Shown in pieces: positions 25,697 through 34,151 of a stretch of DNA of 37,317 nucleotides. The DNA is from Muribaculaceae bacterium (GTDB lineage: Bacteria > Bacteroidota > Bacteroidia > Bacteroidales > Muribaculaceae), in the NCBI GenBank assembly GCA_023667285.1, contig JAMPAK010000001.1, forward strand, positions 1,758,844-1,796,160, in the 5' to 3' direction. The notes below the pieces were generated by a model. That model was given only the letters and a program-made list of their open reading frames with translations. It was not told where the DNA came from and did no database searches. Every line of letters starts with the position of its first letter. Position 1 is the stretch's first letter. Both the position numbers and the translations under genes were made by a program.

Positions 25697-26863
25697 TCAG
25701 TATTCAAAAACTCCCTCGGAGGTCTTGATGGTGAGTTTGTTGGCCGGTGCATCCTCTACGCGGCCTATGATCCGTGCAGGGATTCCGAAACTCTCTGAGA
25801 TTGAGATTGCCTCTGCGGCAGCCTCGGGAGCCACATAAATCTCCATTCTGTGGCCCATGTTGAAGACCTTGTACATTTCTTCCCATGGTGTCCCGCTCTC
25901 ACGTCTTATGAGGTCGAAGAGAGGTGGAATCGGGAACATGTTGTCCTTGATGACATGTTTGTTTTCCACGAAGTGCATCACCTTGGTCTGAGCGCCTCCT
26001 GTGCAGTGGACCATACCGTCTATGGCCGGGCGCATCTCGGTAAGCAGCCGCTTGATGACGGGGGCATAGGTGCGTGTGGGCGACAATACGAGTTGGCCTG
26101 CGTTCAAAGGTGTCCCCTCTATCGGGTCTGTGAGCCTGCATGAGCCTGAATAGACAAGATCCTCAGGCACCGCGGCATCAAATGTCTGGGGATATTTCTC
26201 TGCAAGGTATTTTGCGAATACATCGTGGCGCGCCGATGTGAGGCCGTTGCTCCCCATGCCTCCGTTATAGGTCTTCTCATAAGTTGCCTGGCCGAATGAA
26301 GCCAGACCAACAATGACATCCCCGCCCTTGATGTTGGCATTGTCAATGACGTCTGCTCTGCGCATGCGGCAGGTCACGGTGGAGTCGACGATAATTGTCC
26401 TGACAAGGTCGCCCACATCTGCTGTCTCACCTCCAGTCGAGTAGATCCCGACACCCATGGAGCGGAGAGTCTCGAGCAGTTCCTCGGTTCCGTTGATGAT
26501 GGCTGAGATGACTTCGCCCGGAATCAGGTTCTTGTTGCGGCCGATGGTCGAGGAGACAAGAATATTGTCAGTAGCCCCTACGCACAGCAGGTCGTCGGTG
26601 TTCATCACGAGGGCGTCCTGGGCAATCCCGCGCCACACGCTCAGGTCGCCGGTCTCACGCCAATAGGCATATGCTAGAGACGACTTTGTGCCTGCACCAT
26701 CCGCATGCATGATGTTGCACCATTCAGGGTCTCCACCAAGTATGTCGGGGATAATCTTGCAAAACGCATGGGGGAAAATCCCCTTATCGACATTCTTTAT
26801 AGCATTGTGAACATCCTCTTTTGAAGCGGAGACACCGCGGAGATTGTAGCGCCTGTCGGTCAT
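25697..26863 (-). CDS. purM: Phosphoribosylformylglycinamidine cyclo-ligase (AIR synthase)
   Basis: Closes the imidazole ring of purines using ATP. The protein has 388 residues, longer than the E. coli enzyme (~345), as is usual for the Bacteroidales form. Start of the family pattern: YNLRGVSASKEDVHNAI; the ATP-binding loop MHADGAGTKSSLAYAY; AQDALVMNTDDLLCVGA; TGGETADVGDLV; and FNMGHRMEIYV near the end. The first glycine-rich loop and catalytic aspartates are intact. A TAACTTTG element lies 34 bases before the ATG. mltF and DUF3332 genes follow in the same direction without an obvious terminator, so they may be cotranscribed. Confidence 0.95.
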   Translation of the reverse strand: MTDRRYNLRGVSASKEDVHNAIKNVDKGIFPHAFCKIIPDILGGDPEWCNIMHADGAGTKSSLAYAYWRETGDLSVWRGIAQDALVMNTDDLLCVGATDNILVSSTIGRNKNLIPGEVISAIINGTEELLETLRSMGVGIYSTGGETADVGDLVRTIIVDSTVTCRMRRADVIDNANIKGGDVIVGLASFGQATYEKTYNGGMGSNGLTSARHDVFAKYLAEKYPQTFDAAVPEDLVYSGSCRLTDPIEGTPLNAGQLVLSPTRTYAPVIKRLLTEMRPAIDGMVHCTGGAQTKVMHFVENKHVIKDNMFPIPPLFDLIRRESGTPWEEMYKVFNMGHRMEIYVAPEAAAEAISISESFGIPARIIGRVEDAPANKLTIKTSEGVFEY

Positions 26864-26897
26864 AATATATTATGTGTTGTCTTTTGGAAATTTTCTG

Positions 26898-26905
26898 CAA
26901 AGTTA
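26898..26905 (-). promoter_or_regulatory. -7 element of the purM promoter
   Basis: TAACTTTG on the minus strand, 34 bases upstream of the ATG. The region 19-21 bases further upstream has no TTTG or TTG, so strength is uncertain. No purine riboswitch-like structure is apparent in the short leader. Confidence 0.5.
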
Positions 26906-26939
26906 AGCAAAATAGTTTGAAAAAGCACCACAACCATTC

Positions 26940-28091
26940 TCATGATTGCACGGGAATCGACATGAGCGGTATGTCGGCATGGAAGAGGAGCCTGTGGGCC
27001 CACGATGGATTGAAGAGACGAGAGAAAATATTCTTTTTGCGCGTCGCTATGGCTATCAGCCCTATCTTATAGTTTCCAGCGAGGGTCATAAGGTCATCGA
27101 TAGGATTATTTATCTCTACGTCTGAGACACTGAACTGGTATGCCGGATAGTTCTCCTTGCAGAATTTCAGAAGGCGTTCCATGGCGTCAGGCGCAACTGA
27201 TGAGAAACGTCCGCGTGGCAGCCTCACCAATGTGACCTTTAGAGGGGTGTCAGGCAGGATTCTGTAGATGGCGTCTAGTGCCAGGATATCTTCCTGGGAA
27301 GGGGATGCAAAGAACACTACATCCTCGATGGAATTGAGTGAGGATGTGTTCAGCACCGGAGTCACAGTCAGTACAGGCGCTTTGCATGCGTCAAGCACTT
27401 CGGCCGTGACGCTACCCATTATCTCACGTTCCCTCGAGCCTGCACCACGGGTCCCCATTATTATAAGCGATGTCTTATGTGTATCGGCATACTCGTTTAT
27501 CACCTCCTCAGGCAGGCCCTCAACTATTGAATGGGTGAATTTCACAGCCGGAAGGGCGCCAGTCTTTATGCGCTCTCTTATCTCAGACGTGAATTTCTCC
27601 ATTTTTGAGTTAGCGATGGCTGCGACCGTCTTCTCTTCCTCAATTTCCTCGATAGGGTCAGGTGAGTCGAGGCCTGGCTCAAATGTCAGAGAATCTGTCA
27701 ACTGCATGGCAGACTGTGTGGCGAAAGCAGGGTCAATGTATGAGTGCAGGATGTTGACCTGTGTCTTGTGGAGTTCTGCTATTCTGAAGGCCATCTCCAC
27801 AGCATGCTTTGAGCAATCTGAAAAGTCAACGGGAACGAGAATGCCTACGCTGGCCGAGTCGAGTTCGGCAAGAGCCTGAGGCGACAGAATCTCAATGTTC
27901 TCAATTAGCCTGAGTGCCAGGGGTAAATCACACTCTTTGATCCTGACTCTCACCCCGGCAGAGATGGAGGGGTTTGTGAGATTTACGTTTTGGAGAGTCA
28001 CACTGATTCCTTCGGCCTCAAGGATGGTCTTGAGTCTGTGGGCGCGTTCGTAGGTGTGTATGGCAACAGTGATCAAGCGGTCTGTGAGCAT
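26940..28091 (-). CDS. Tandem universal stress protein with N-terminal DUF2007-like domain
   Basis: A 383-residue cytoplasmic protein. Residues 1-70 (TVAIHTYERAHRLKTILEAE, then a short beta-rich part) resemble the DUF2007 signal-transducing domain, which is related to small PII-like folds. Residues 85-250 are a UspA domain (VGILVPVDFSDCSKHAVEMA) with an intact ATP-binding motif, GTRGAGSREREIMGS at about 212-226. Residues 255-383 form a second UspA-like domain in which that motif is replaced by ATRKKNIFSRLFNPSW, so it is probably unable to bind ATP. UspA proteins help cells survive stress. The mRNA leader carries a strong hairpin at 28108-28133, and I see no consensus promoter, so it may be transcribed with the upstream HTH gene. 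Confidence 0.85.
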   Translation of the reverse strand: MLTDRLITVAIHTYERAHRLKTILEAEGISVTLQNVNLTNPSISAGVRVRIKECDLPLALRLIENIEILSPQALAELDSASVGILVPVDFSDCSKHAVEMAFRIAELHKTQVNILHSYIDPAFATQSAMQLTDSLTFEPGLDSPDPIEEIEEEKTVAAIANSKMEKFTSEIRERIKTGALPAVKFTHSIVEGLPEEVINEYADTHKTSLIIMGTRGAGSREREIMGSVTAEVLDACKAPVLTVTPVLNTSSLNSIEDVVFFASPSQEDILALDAIYRILPDTPLKVTLVRLPRGRFSSVAPDAMERLLKFCKENYPAYQFSVSDVEINNPIDDLMTLAGNYKIGLIAIATRKKNIFSRLFNPSWAHRLLFHADIPLMSIPVQS

Positions 28092-28107
28092 GTCAACATT
28101 TATGACA

Positions 28108-28133
28108 CAGGGACGCGGATGCCCGCGCCCCTG
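28108..28133 (-). other. Hairpin before the universal stress protein gene
   Basis: On the minus strand CAGGGGCGCGG pairs with CCGCGTCCCTG over 11 bp with one G-U and a GCAT loop, ending 16 bases before the ATG. No U-run follows. On the plus strand the wobble becomes a mismatch, so the structure belongs to the leftward mRNA. Confidence 0.55.
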
Positions 28134-28182
28134 TCAGTTAATCTTTCAAATATGTTTGATAAAAACTGCGGGACTTTGGGCT

Positions 28183-28443
28183 TTAGTCCTCCTTCTCCTG
28201 GCTTTGGAGAATTTCAACAGCCATATCATAGATAGTTGTGTCGTCGAGGACAACGATGCCACCGTTGGGACCTGGCTCGATATGGACACCACAGTTCTTG
28301 CCAAACTCGTAGTTGGTGCCGCCGAAATAGTTGCGGACGGTCTGGGGAGTTACGTTGAGACGGTCAGCTATCTGACGTATCGAGCCGTCGGGCAAACTGT
28401 CCTTGATGCGGCGAAGGTCGTTGAAAGTGATAGTTTTTGTCAT
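28183..28443 (-). CDS. Small conserved helix-turn-helix DNA-binding protein
   Basis: An 86-residue protein of a type I recognise from many Bacteroidales genomes, usually annotated simply as DNA-binding protein. Residues 1-45 hold a helix-turn-helix: FNDLRRIKDSLPDGSIRQIA, then DRLNVTPQTVRNYFGG. The C-terminal half (HIEPGPNGGIVVLDDTTIYD) is a compact beta-helix unit. It probably binds DNA as a dimer; targets are unknown. It has its own promoter (28522-28553) with a leader of about 70 bases. A weak hairpin with a T-run overlaps its stop codon, and the universal stress protein gene follows 91 bases later. Confidence 0.75.
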   Translation of the reverse strand: MTKTITFNDLRRIKDSLPDGSIRQIADRLNVTPQTVRNYFGGTNYEFGKNCGVHIEPGPNGGIVVLDDTTIYDMAVEILQSQEKED

Positions 28444-28521
28444 AATCTTGTTTGATTATCGGGTTTGGAAGGGTGAGTTTATATTGATTACATTTGGTGG
28501 CAGATTCTCTAATCCGCTCCA

Positions 28522-28553
28522 CTAAGTTAGAAGTAAAAATCCTAATTGACAAA
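28522..28553 (-). promoter_or_regulatory. Promoter of the small HTH gene
   Basis: On the minus strand TTTG (28550-28553), a 20-base spacer and TAACTTAG (28522-28529, one mismatch from TAnnTTTG). The 24-bp palindrome at 28569-28592 lies just upstream. Confidence 0.55.
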
Positions 28554-28568
28554 TAAATCAGTAAAAAT

Positions 28569-28592
28569 AAAATGTGTTATATAACATATTTT
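28569..28592. repeat. 24-bp palindrome between batE and the HTH gene
   Basis: AAAATGTGTTATATAACATATTTT pattern: 12 pairs around the centre at 28580/28581 with a single G-T; only the outline is given here by its arms AAAATGTGTTAT and ATAACATATTTT. On the minus strand it is followed by ATTTTATTTTT-like sequence. It could be the terminator of the bat operon or an operator upstream of the HTH gene promoter. Confidence 0.6.
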
Positions 28593-28640
28593 AGTTTAAG
28601 TATTTGAAATGTAGTGAGATATATTCAGACTGAGTTGCTG

Positions 28641-29435
28641 TCATCTCACTTTCTCGACATCAGAGGCATTTATCCATGCCCGGTGTGAGTTGTCGACATT
28701 TACGTCATACCATATTGTACGTGTTGAGTCGATGGCCGAGACAGAGGAAACCGAGTCGATTATGTTGACTTTCGTGCCTTCATGAAGAAGCATTGCCTCC
28801 TGTGAGCGGTCTGTGGGCGTACGTGGGACGGTGCTGAGGATGGTGGATGGCGATATGACAATGGCTACATCGTCAGCCAGGGCTATGGCTGATGATCTAT
28901 AGGCAAAAAATACACACACCATACATCCCAGCAGTGTGACTAAACCACCAAAGAATCCGGTCTTGCGGACTGCGATATTGTCGACAAACAGATAGGCCAG
29001 CAGAGCGGCCACTGTAAGGCCGAAGCATGCAAGTGCTAACCATGCCCATATATTGGTCCGGACTGTGGATGATGCAGCGTCAAGCATATTGCCGAGAAAT
29101 GTCCCTCGTTCACCCGGACGGTCTGTTATCCTCGAGTTCAAAAAATCAAGATTGTATCTGATATCCTTGTCGGTAGGGTCGAGACGCAGAGCCCTCTCAT
29201 AAGAGAGGATTGCATTCCCCATCTCACCCATACGGTAATAGCAGTTGCCAAGGTTGTAATAGAGTTTGGCTGAAGTCCCCTCCTGGTCCATTGCCTTGAG
29301 ATAGAGCGAGGCAGCGGTGGCGAAATCATCTGAAGTGTATGCTGAGTCAGCCTGCTGTATCAAAGAGACGTCGGCCTTAATGGTCACTATAGAACTAATG
29401 ACGACGGCGATAAATAAGAAGAGTCTTCTTGTCAT
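28641..29435 (-). CDS. batE: BatE, tetratricopeptide protein of the aerotolerance operon
   Basis: The last gene of the bat operon. 264 residues: an N-terminal signal or membrane segment (1-22), TPR repeats (about 24-95, AKLYYNLGNCYYRMGEMGNA, then ILSYERALRLDP), two membrane helices (about 130-150 and 157-180) and a C-terminal SH3-like domain (about 210-262). This TPR-TM-SH3 order is typical of BatE. Bat proteins form a membrane-associated complex affecting oxygen tolerance and envelope stress in Bacteroides and related genera; BatE's exact role is unknown. The ATG overlaps the batD stop (ATGA). An 8-bp inverted repeat AGTGAGAT/ATCTCACT (28613-28620 and 28643-28650) spans its 3' end. Confidence 0.9.
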   Translation of the reverse strand: MTRRLFLFIAVVISSIVTIKADVSLIQQADSAYTSDDFATAASLYLKAMDQEGTSAKLYYNLGNCYYRMGEMGNAILSYERALRLDPTDKDIRYNLDFLNSRITDRPGERGTFLGNMLDAASSTVRTNIWAWLALACFGLTVAALLAYLFVDNIAVRKTGFFGGLVTLLGCMVCVFFAYRSSAIALADDVAIVISPSTILSTVPRTPTDRSQEAMLLHEGTKVNIIDSVSSVSAIDSTRTIWYDVNVDNSHRAWINASDVEKVR

Positions 29436-31234
29436 TTTGAGTTCTTTTCAATGTTGTTTATAACTTCGACACCTTCGGTATAGACGGCGTCCATACGCGA
29501 GGATGACTCAGGTGTGTAGCGGGACATCTCGCAGTCATCGAGCACCTTGATGAGCGGCTTTATGACATCTTCGCCATAGCCGCGACCCGAAAGAGTCTCT
29601 GCGATTGTCTGGCGTGTCAGCTGGGAGGTGGGTATTGACAGTTTGTCAGAAAGATATCCCCAAAGGGCTCTCAGCATCTCCTCATGGAACTTGTCTGAAT
29701 CCTGAGCCTTAAGATATTTCTCGGCTGTCTTGAGGCGGCGTCGGGCCACCTTGCTGGCGCGGGCATTCTTAAGCCCGGCTATATCGGCATTGCGGCTCGC
29801 AGCCTTGTGGTTTATCATGATTATGACAATAGCCACGGCGGCTAGCCCGAGATATATAAGCCAGTACCACAAGGTGAGTACTATCGGTGTGTGGTCTGTC
29901 TCCGGCGACTTCTCTCCAAGAAAGATGTGCCGGATATCTGAGTTCTTGTTCTCGATGGCTTTCTGATCTTCAGATGCAGCCGGCGCAGAGAGTCCCTTCA
30001 CAACCTTGATGGGATATGAGGGGGTGGTGAGGGTGACGTATTTTGAGGTGACTGGATTGAAGTAGACAAACTTGTCGCTGCCTATGGTGAAACTGCCGAC
30101 ACTTTGAGGAACAAAAGTGTATTCGACAGTCATTGTGCCGCTTACATCGTTGCCATTGATTCGTGTCTGGATGTCGCTCTTGGGGGAATATTGCTCAAAC
30201 TCAGAGGGAAAGTCAATGTGTGGCTCCTTGAGATACTTGATATTTCCTGTACCGCTGATGGTGTAGATGAGCGTGGCCGGGTCGTTTGTGCGGAAGGAGT
30301 TGCCGACGAGGCGGGAATCTATCTCAAATGTACCCACAGCTCCGTTGAATCCATCAGGCCGCGGCGTTGGGAGCGGCTTTATATCTATCGAGGCTGAATT
30401 TGAGCTGACTTTAATCTTTTGTTCGCGGGGCTGACGCACCTGGAACATACCCATATTGACATTCTCATACTGGACAACTGAGATGTCATAATTGCCTGAA
30501 TTGATGGTGAGTTTTCCGCTCTTCTGAGGGAATATGATGCATTGCTTCAGGATGGCTGTCATATATTCCTGCCCCCTATATGTCTCCTGCTGGTTGAGTG
30601 ATGGCTGTATGTCTAGTTCCTGAATCAGGAATCCATCGAATGCCGGCTGGCGCGTGGGCATGAAGGAGGATATGGAATATTTAGTGTAGAGCTTTATGGT
30701 GCAAGTTATTGCCTCCTGTTCATATGCTGATGACTTAGATAGAATGATACGCACGAAAACATCGTCAGCATTCACCTGCCGTCCTGCTGCCTGAGAGTCG
30801 ACATCGTCCACGGCCACAGGGCGCTGTGAGGCGGGGGTGTTGCGCTCCTCGCTCGAGTGAATCGTGAATTTCACCGGCTTCGTGGTATACTGCTTGCCGT
30901 CAGCCCTGACAGAGGCAGCGGGTATCGTAAATATCCCTGCCTTCTCTGCTCGGTAATAATATGTGTATTCGGTGGCGGAGGAAGAGGTGGCCCGGCCGTT
31001 GACAACCTGATAACTCTGAGACGTGGACTGAGCCGGTCCATAGAGGAGTTTGCAACCATCTATGGGTTGCACCTTGAGATCAGAGCCGTCTGCGTTGGTC
31101 AGTCTATAGGTCACTGCGAATCTGTCACCCTCATATGTACGTCCAGGGGCCTTGACTGTGAAATTGACTTCAGCAGCCACAGCCTCGACTATGAGGAGAG
31201 TCAGGAAGAATATGATGATATATAACCGTTTCAT
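29432..31234 (-). CDS. batD: BatD, aerotolerance membrane protein
   Basis: 600 residues with a signal peptide (1-20), a long extracytoplasmic beta-rich part (about 22-440) containing repeated Ig-like segments (for example VNFTVKAPGRTYEGDRFAVT), one membrane helix (about 452-472) and a basic C-terminal cytoplasmic helical domain (about 495-595). This matches BatD of Bacteroidota, thought to present a large periplasmic face for the BatA/BatB von Willebrand factor A proteins. It lies 31 bases after batC and overlaps batE by 4 bases. The C-terminal domain resembles that of the protein encoded at 34148-35146. Confidence 0.92.
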   Translation of the reverse strand: MKRLYIIIFFLTLLIVEAVAAEVNFTVKAPGRTYEGDRFAVTYRLTNADGSDLKVQPIDGCKLLYGPAQSTSQSYQVVNGRATSSSATEYTYYYRAEKAGIFTIPAASVRADGKQYTTKPVKFTIHSSEERNTPASQRPVAVDDVDSQAAGRQVNADDVFVRIILSKSSAYEQEAITCTIKLYTKYSISSFMPTRQPAFDGFLIQELDIQPSLNQQETYRGQEYMTAILKQCIIFPQKSGKLTINSGNYDISVVQYENVNMGMFQVRQPREQKIKVSSNSASIDIKPLPTPRPDGFNGAVGTFEIDSRLVGNSFRTNDPATLIYTISGTGNIKYLKEPHIDFPSEFEQYSPKSDIQTRINGNDVSGTMTVEYTFVPQSVGSFTIGSDKFVYFNPVTSKYVTLTTPSYPIKVVKGLSAPAASEDQKAIENKNSDIRHIFLGEKSPETDHTPIVLTLWYWLIYLGLAAVAIVIIMINHKAASRNADIAGLKNARASKVARRRLKTAEKYLKAQDSDKFHEEMLRALWGYLSDKLSIPTSQLTRQTIAETLSGRGYGEDVIKPLIKVLDDCEMSRYTPESSSRMDAVYTEGVEVINNIEKNSK

Positions 31235-31265
31235 CGTGAGGTTTTAAAGTTGTGCTATAAGAATC

Positions 31266-32078
31266 TTACCATGGTTTCGAGACCTGTCTGCGTCCGGGCG
31301 CGCCTGACTTGCGGCGCTCTGCCTCTATGCGCTGGCGAGTGGCATTCTCCTCGTTCTCCATCGTTTTCAGAATCTGTTCAGCATTCTCGCGGCTGATACC
31401 TCCCTGTTGCTGCTGTTGTTGCTGATTCTGCTGCTGTTGCTGCTGTTGCTGTTGTTGCTGCTGATTTTTGTCTTGATTCTGCTCCTGGTCTTTGTTTTGG
31501 TCCTGGTTTTGGTCCTTATTCTGATTTTTGTCCTGTTGTTGTTGATTGTCTTGGTCTTTCTGGTCTTGATTCTGATCCTGGTTTTGATTCTGATTCTTAT
31601 CCTGGTTCTGCTGTTCCTCAAGTTTTTTCTGAGCCAGTCTCAAGTTCTCGCGAGCCTTGTCGTTGTCAGGGTTCTTACGCAGGGAATTCTTGTAGAGGTC
31701 TATGCTTTTGGCATATTCCTTCTGATTGAAAGCCATGTTGCCTAGATTATAGAATGAGAGTTCGGCTATAGATTCATCAATAGCATTCTTTGCCAGATTG
31801 GTGAGAATTTGAGCGGCCTCTTTCTCATTTTGGCCTGTGGCTGAGCCTTGCCGTAGATATGAAGCGGCCAGATTGAAGAGCGCGGTCTCATTGAGGGCAT
31901 TAATCTCAAGGGCCTTTTTGTAGGCCACCTCAGCATCGGCATATCTCTCTTCCCGATATAGTTTGTTGCCCTCCACGATGAAGTTTCGCTCCTTGCGCGT
32001 GGAGTTGTCAGCCTCTGCGCCTGAAACGGGCGATGAGGCGGCTATGATAAGTGCAAGAATTGGAAGTAACGGTCTCAT
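31266..32078 (-). CDS. batC: BatC, TPR protein with glutamine/asparagine-rich tail
   Basis: 270 residues: signal peptide (1-20, ending VSGAEA), TPR repeats (about 30-150), a low-complexity tract of Q, N, D and K (156-225) and a short basic end. The tract includes runs of 12 and 7 glutamines encoded by CAG/CAA codons, a trinucleotide repeat that can change length without a frameshift. TPR followed by a charged low-complexity tail is the usual form of BatC, though the tract here is long. It overlaps batB by 4 bases. It probably docks onto BatB/BatD in the periplasm, by family analogy. Confidence 0.9.
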   Translation of the reverse strand: MRPLLPILALIIAASSPVSGAEADNSTRKERNFIVEGNKLYREERYADAEVAYKKALEINALNETALFNLAASYLRQGSATGQNEKEAAQILTNLAKNAIDESIAELSFYNLGNMAFNQKEYAKSIDLYKNSLRKNPDNDKARENLRLAQKKLEEQQNQDKNQNQNQDQNQDQKDQDNQQQQDKNQNKDQNQDQNKDQEQNQDKNQQQQQQQQQQQQNQQQQQQQGGISRENAEQILKTMENEENATRQRIEAERRKSGAPGRRQVSKPW

Positions 32079-33154
32079 TTCAAGCCTCCTTTCTTTTCAT
32101 GTTCCTCACGGGTGAAGAACTTGTATTGTTTCAGCCATGAGATCTTGCGTGTCACGACAAAGATGTCGGCCACTAGCAAAATCAGCGCTATCCAGGCCAT
32201 AATGGGAAACTGCTCGCTCTGAGGTGAGAATGATTTACGCTCATACTCAATCTGCTCAAGCTCATCCATCTTGGTGTCAACAGCCTGCACGGCTGAGGTA
32301 GACGCGCCGTTGACATAGATGCCGTCTCCGGCATGTGCTATCTGTCGGGCTGTCTCCTCATCAAGCCTGGTGACCACCTGCTCTCCTGTTGTCGGGTCTG
32401 TCATATATCCCGAACCACCTTTCAAAGGGATACGAGCACCGGACTGTGATCCAAGTCCTATCACATCCACCTGGATTCCGGCTTGTGCCGCACGCTTGGC
32501 CTGCTCGATGGCGTTGTCCTCAAAGTTCTCACCATCGGTGAGGATGATGATAGCCTTACCCATTTTGTCATCGGGGGTAAAGGAGTTCATTGCCATGTCG
32601 AGTGCGGCTCCAATGGCTGTGCCCTGTGTTGGAACCATATCGGTTGTTATCGAGTTGATAAACATTTTGGCCGATATGAAGTCAGAGGTGATGGGGAGTT
32701 GAGTGTATGCGTCGCCGGCAAAGACAATGAGTCCGACTTTGTCATTGCGCATCTTATCGATGAGTTTCTCAAGGATATACTTGGCTCTCTGGAGTCGTGA
32801 AATGCCGCGCTCATCATCGGTTGACGAGGCGAGCATGGAGTTTGAAACATCGAGGCATATCATCACCTCTATTCCTCTCTCTACGGTCGTCTCGGCTCCG
32901 TCCTGCTCAATGGCGGCCATAGCCCTAGGACGCGCAAGGATCAGCACAAGTACCGCTATGATGACGAGTGAAAAACATAGTTTCACCCATGGCATATAGA
33001 GCGACACCTCGGGCATGAGGGAGCGGATGACTTCGGGCTGGCCGAACTTCTTCAGTTTGTATCTCCGACTCAGACGCGCCCACACAAACAAGAGCAGTGC
33101 TGCCGGTATGAGCAGCAGAAGATATAGTAGATGTGGATAGGCAAACTTAATCAT
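32075..33154 (-). CDS. batB: BatB, von Willebrand factor A membrane protein
   Basis: 359 residues: two membrane helices near the N-terminus (about 8-26 and 57-75), a VWA domain (about 93-290) and a C-terminal membrane helix (about 315-335) with a short basic tail. The metal-ion-dependent adhesion site is intact: D102-x-S104-x-S106 (LDVSNSML), with the later threonine in TQGTAIG and the aspartate in ILTDGENF. This topology is the BatA/BatB fold. The gene starts 4 bases after the batA stop and overlaps batC (ATGA). Confidence 0.93.
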   Translation of the reverse strand: MIKFAYPHLLYLLLLIPAALLLFVWARLSRRYKLKKFGQPEVIRSLMPEVSLYMPWVKLCFSLVIIAVLVLILARPRAMAAIEQDGAETTVERGIEVMICLDVSNSMLASSTDDERGISRLQRAKYILEKLIDKMRNDKVGLIVFAGDAYTQLPITSDFISAKMFINSITTDMVPTQGTAIGAALDMAMNSFTPDDKMGKAIIILTDGENFEDNAIEQAKRAAQAGIQVDVIGLGSQSGARIPLKGGSGYMTDPTTGEQVVTRLDEETARQIAHAGDGIYVNGASTSAVQAVDTKMDELEQIEYERKSFSPQSEQFPIMAWIALILLVADIFVVTRKISWLKQYKFFTREEHEKKGGLK

Positions 33155-33158
33155 AACA

Positions 33159-34151
33159 TCAGGGGATTGTGCGGAGGAGAGTATAGCGCAGGAATACTAT
33201 CATGCAGAACATCAACAGGGCGGCTATGGCCCAGGGCATATAATAGTCTTCGGTCGCGGTGAAGTTTCGGGTGTCCATCTTGGTTTTTTCCAGACGGTCA
33301 ATCTCAGAGAATATCTCGCGTAGAACATTGTTGCCTGTGGCTCTGAAGTATTTTCCTCCCGTTGTCTCGGCTATTGACTTGAGAGTGACCTCATCAATGA
33401 CGACTGGGAGGTTCACATATTCAATGCGCCCAAACATATTCTCCTGAGGATAAGGAGCGGTGCCGTTGGTCCCTATGCCTATTGTGTAGACCTTGATTCC
33501 CATCTGACGGGCAATCTCAGCCGCAGTCTTTGGGGCTACATTGCCAGTGTTGTTTGATCCGTCGGTGAGCAGGATTATACTCTTAGACTTTGCTTTCCCG
33601 TCTTTTATGCGATTGATTGATGTGGCCAGTCCGTCGCCAATGGCAGTTCCATCCTGAAGCATTCCCATCTTGATGTCGTTGATATAGTTGACCACTGTGG
33701 AGCGATCTGTAGTCATGGGGATGGCTGTGAAACTCTCGGCTGCGAATATCACAACTCCTATATTGTCGCCGTCTCGGCCTGATACAAAGCGGGAGGCTAC
33801 GTCCTTAGCAGCCTCGAATCGGTCAGGATTGAAGTCGCGGGCCAGCATCGAGGTTGAGATGTCGAGAGCAAGGACGATGTCCGTACCTTCGACGCTCGAG
33901 GTGTTCCAAGAATCGCGGGTCTGAGGCCTGGCCAGTATGACTATTACACACCCTATCACTCCGAGTTGGAGCAGGAACAGCAGATGGATGAGCCAACCGC
34001 GCAGCGGGCGTCCCATCTTGGCGAACGGTTTGAGCGACGACATCTCCATGGGAGCATGGAGGGAGCGCTGCTTCCACACATACCAAGCAATGAGCGGAAT
34101 CAGAATCAGTAAAAGCCAGAGATATTCAGGATGAGCCAGTTGCATGGTCAT
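33159..34151 (-). CDS. batA: BatA, von Willebrand factor A membrane protein
   Basis: 330 residues with membrane helices at about 8-25 and 55-74, a VWA domain (about 91-285) and a final membrane helix (about 308-326). The adhesion site is D97-x-S99-x-S101 in LALDISTSML, with the threonine in DGTAIGDGL and ILLTDGSNN. It pairs with BatB as the second VWA subunit; metal binding should allow them to bind partner proteins. The ATG overlaps the previous gene's stop (ATGA); a second in-frame ATG two codons on is an alternative start. Confidence 0.93.
   Translation of the reverse strand: MTMQLAHPEYLWLLLILIPLIAWYVWKQRSLHAPMEMSSLKPFAKMGRPLRGWLIHLLFLLQLGVIGCVIVILARPQTRDSWNTSSVEGTDIVLALDISTSMLARDFNPDRFEAAKDVASRFVSGRDGDNIGVVIFAAESFTAIPMTTDRSTVVNYINDIKMGMLQDGTAIGDGLATSINRIKDGKAKSKSIILLTDGSNNTGNVAPKTAAEIARQMGIKVYTIGIGTNGTAPYPQENMFGRIEYVNLPVVIDEVTLKSIAETTGGKYFRATGNNVLREIFSEIDRLEKTKMDTRNFTATEDYYMPWAIAALLMFCMIVFLRYTLLRTIP

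Noticed and set aside
31407-31745. Leucine-rich frame that looks like a membrane protein
   Set aside because: It is the antisense reading of the CAG/CAA repeats of batC; CTG/TTG codons create the false leucine runs.
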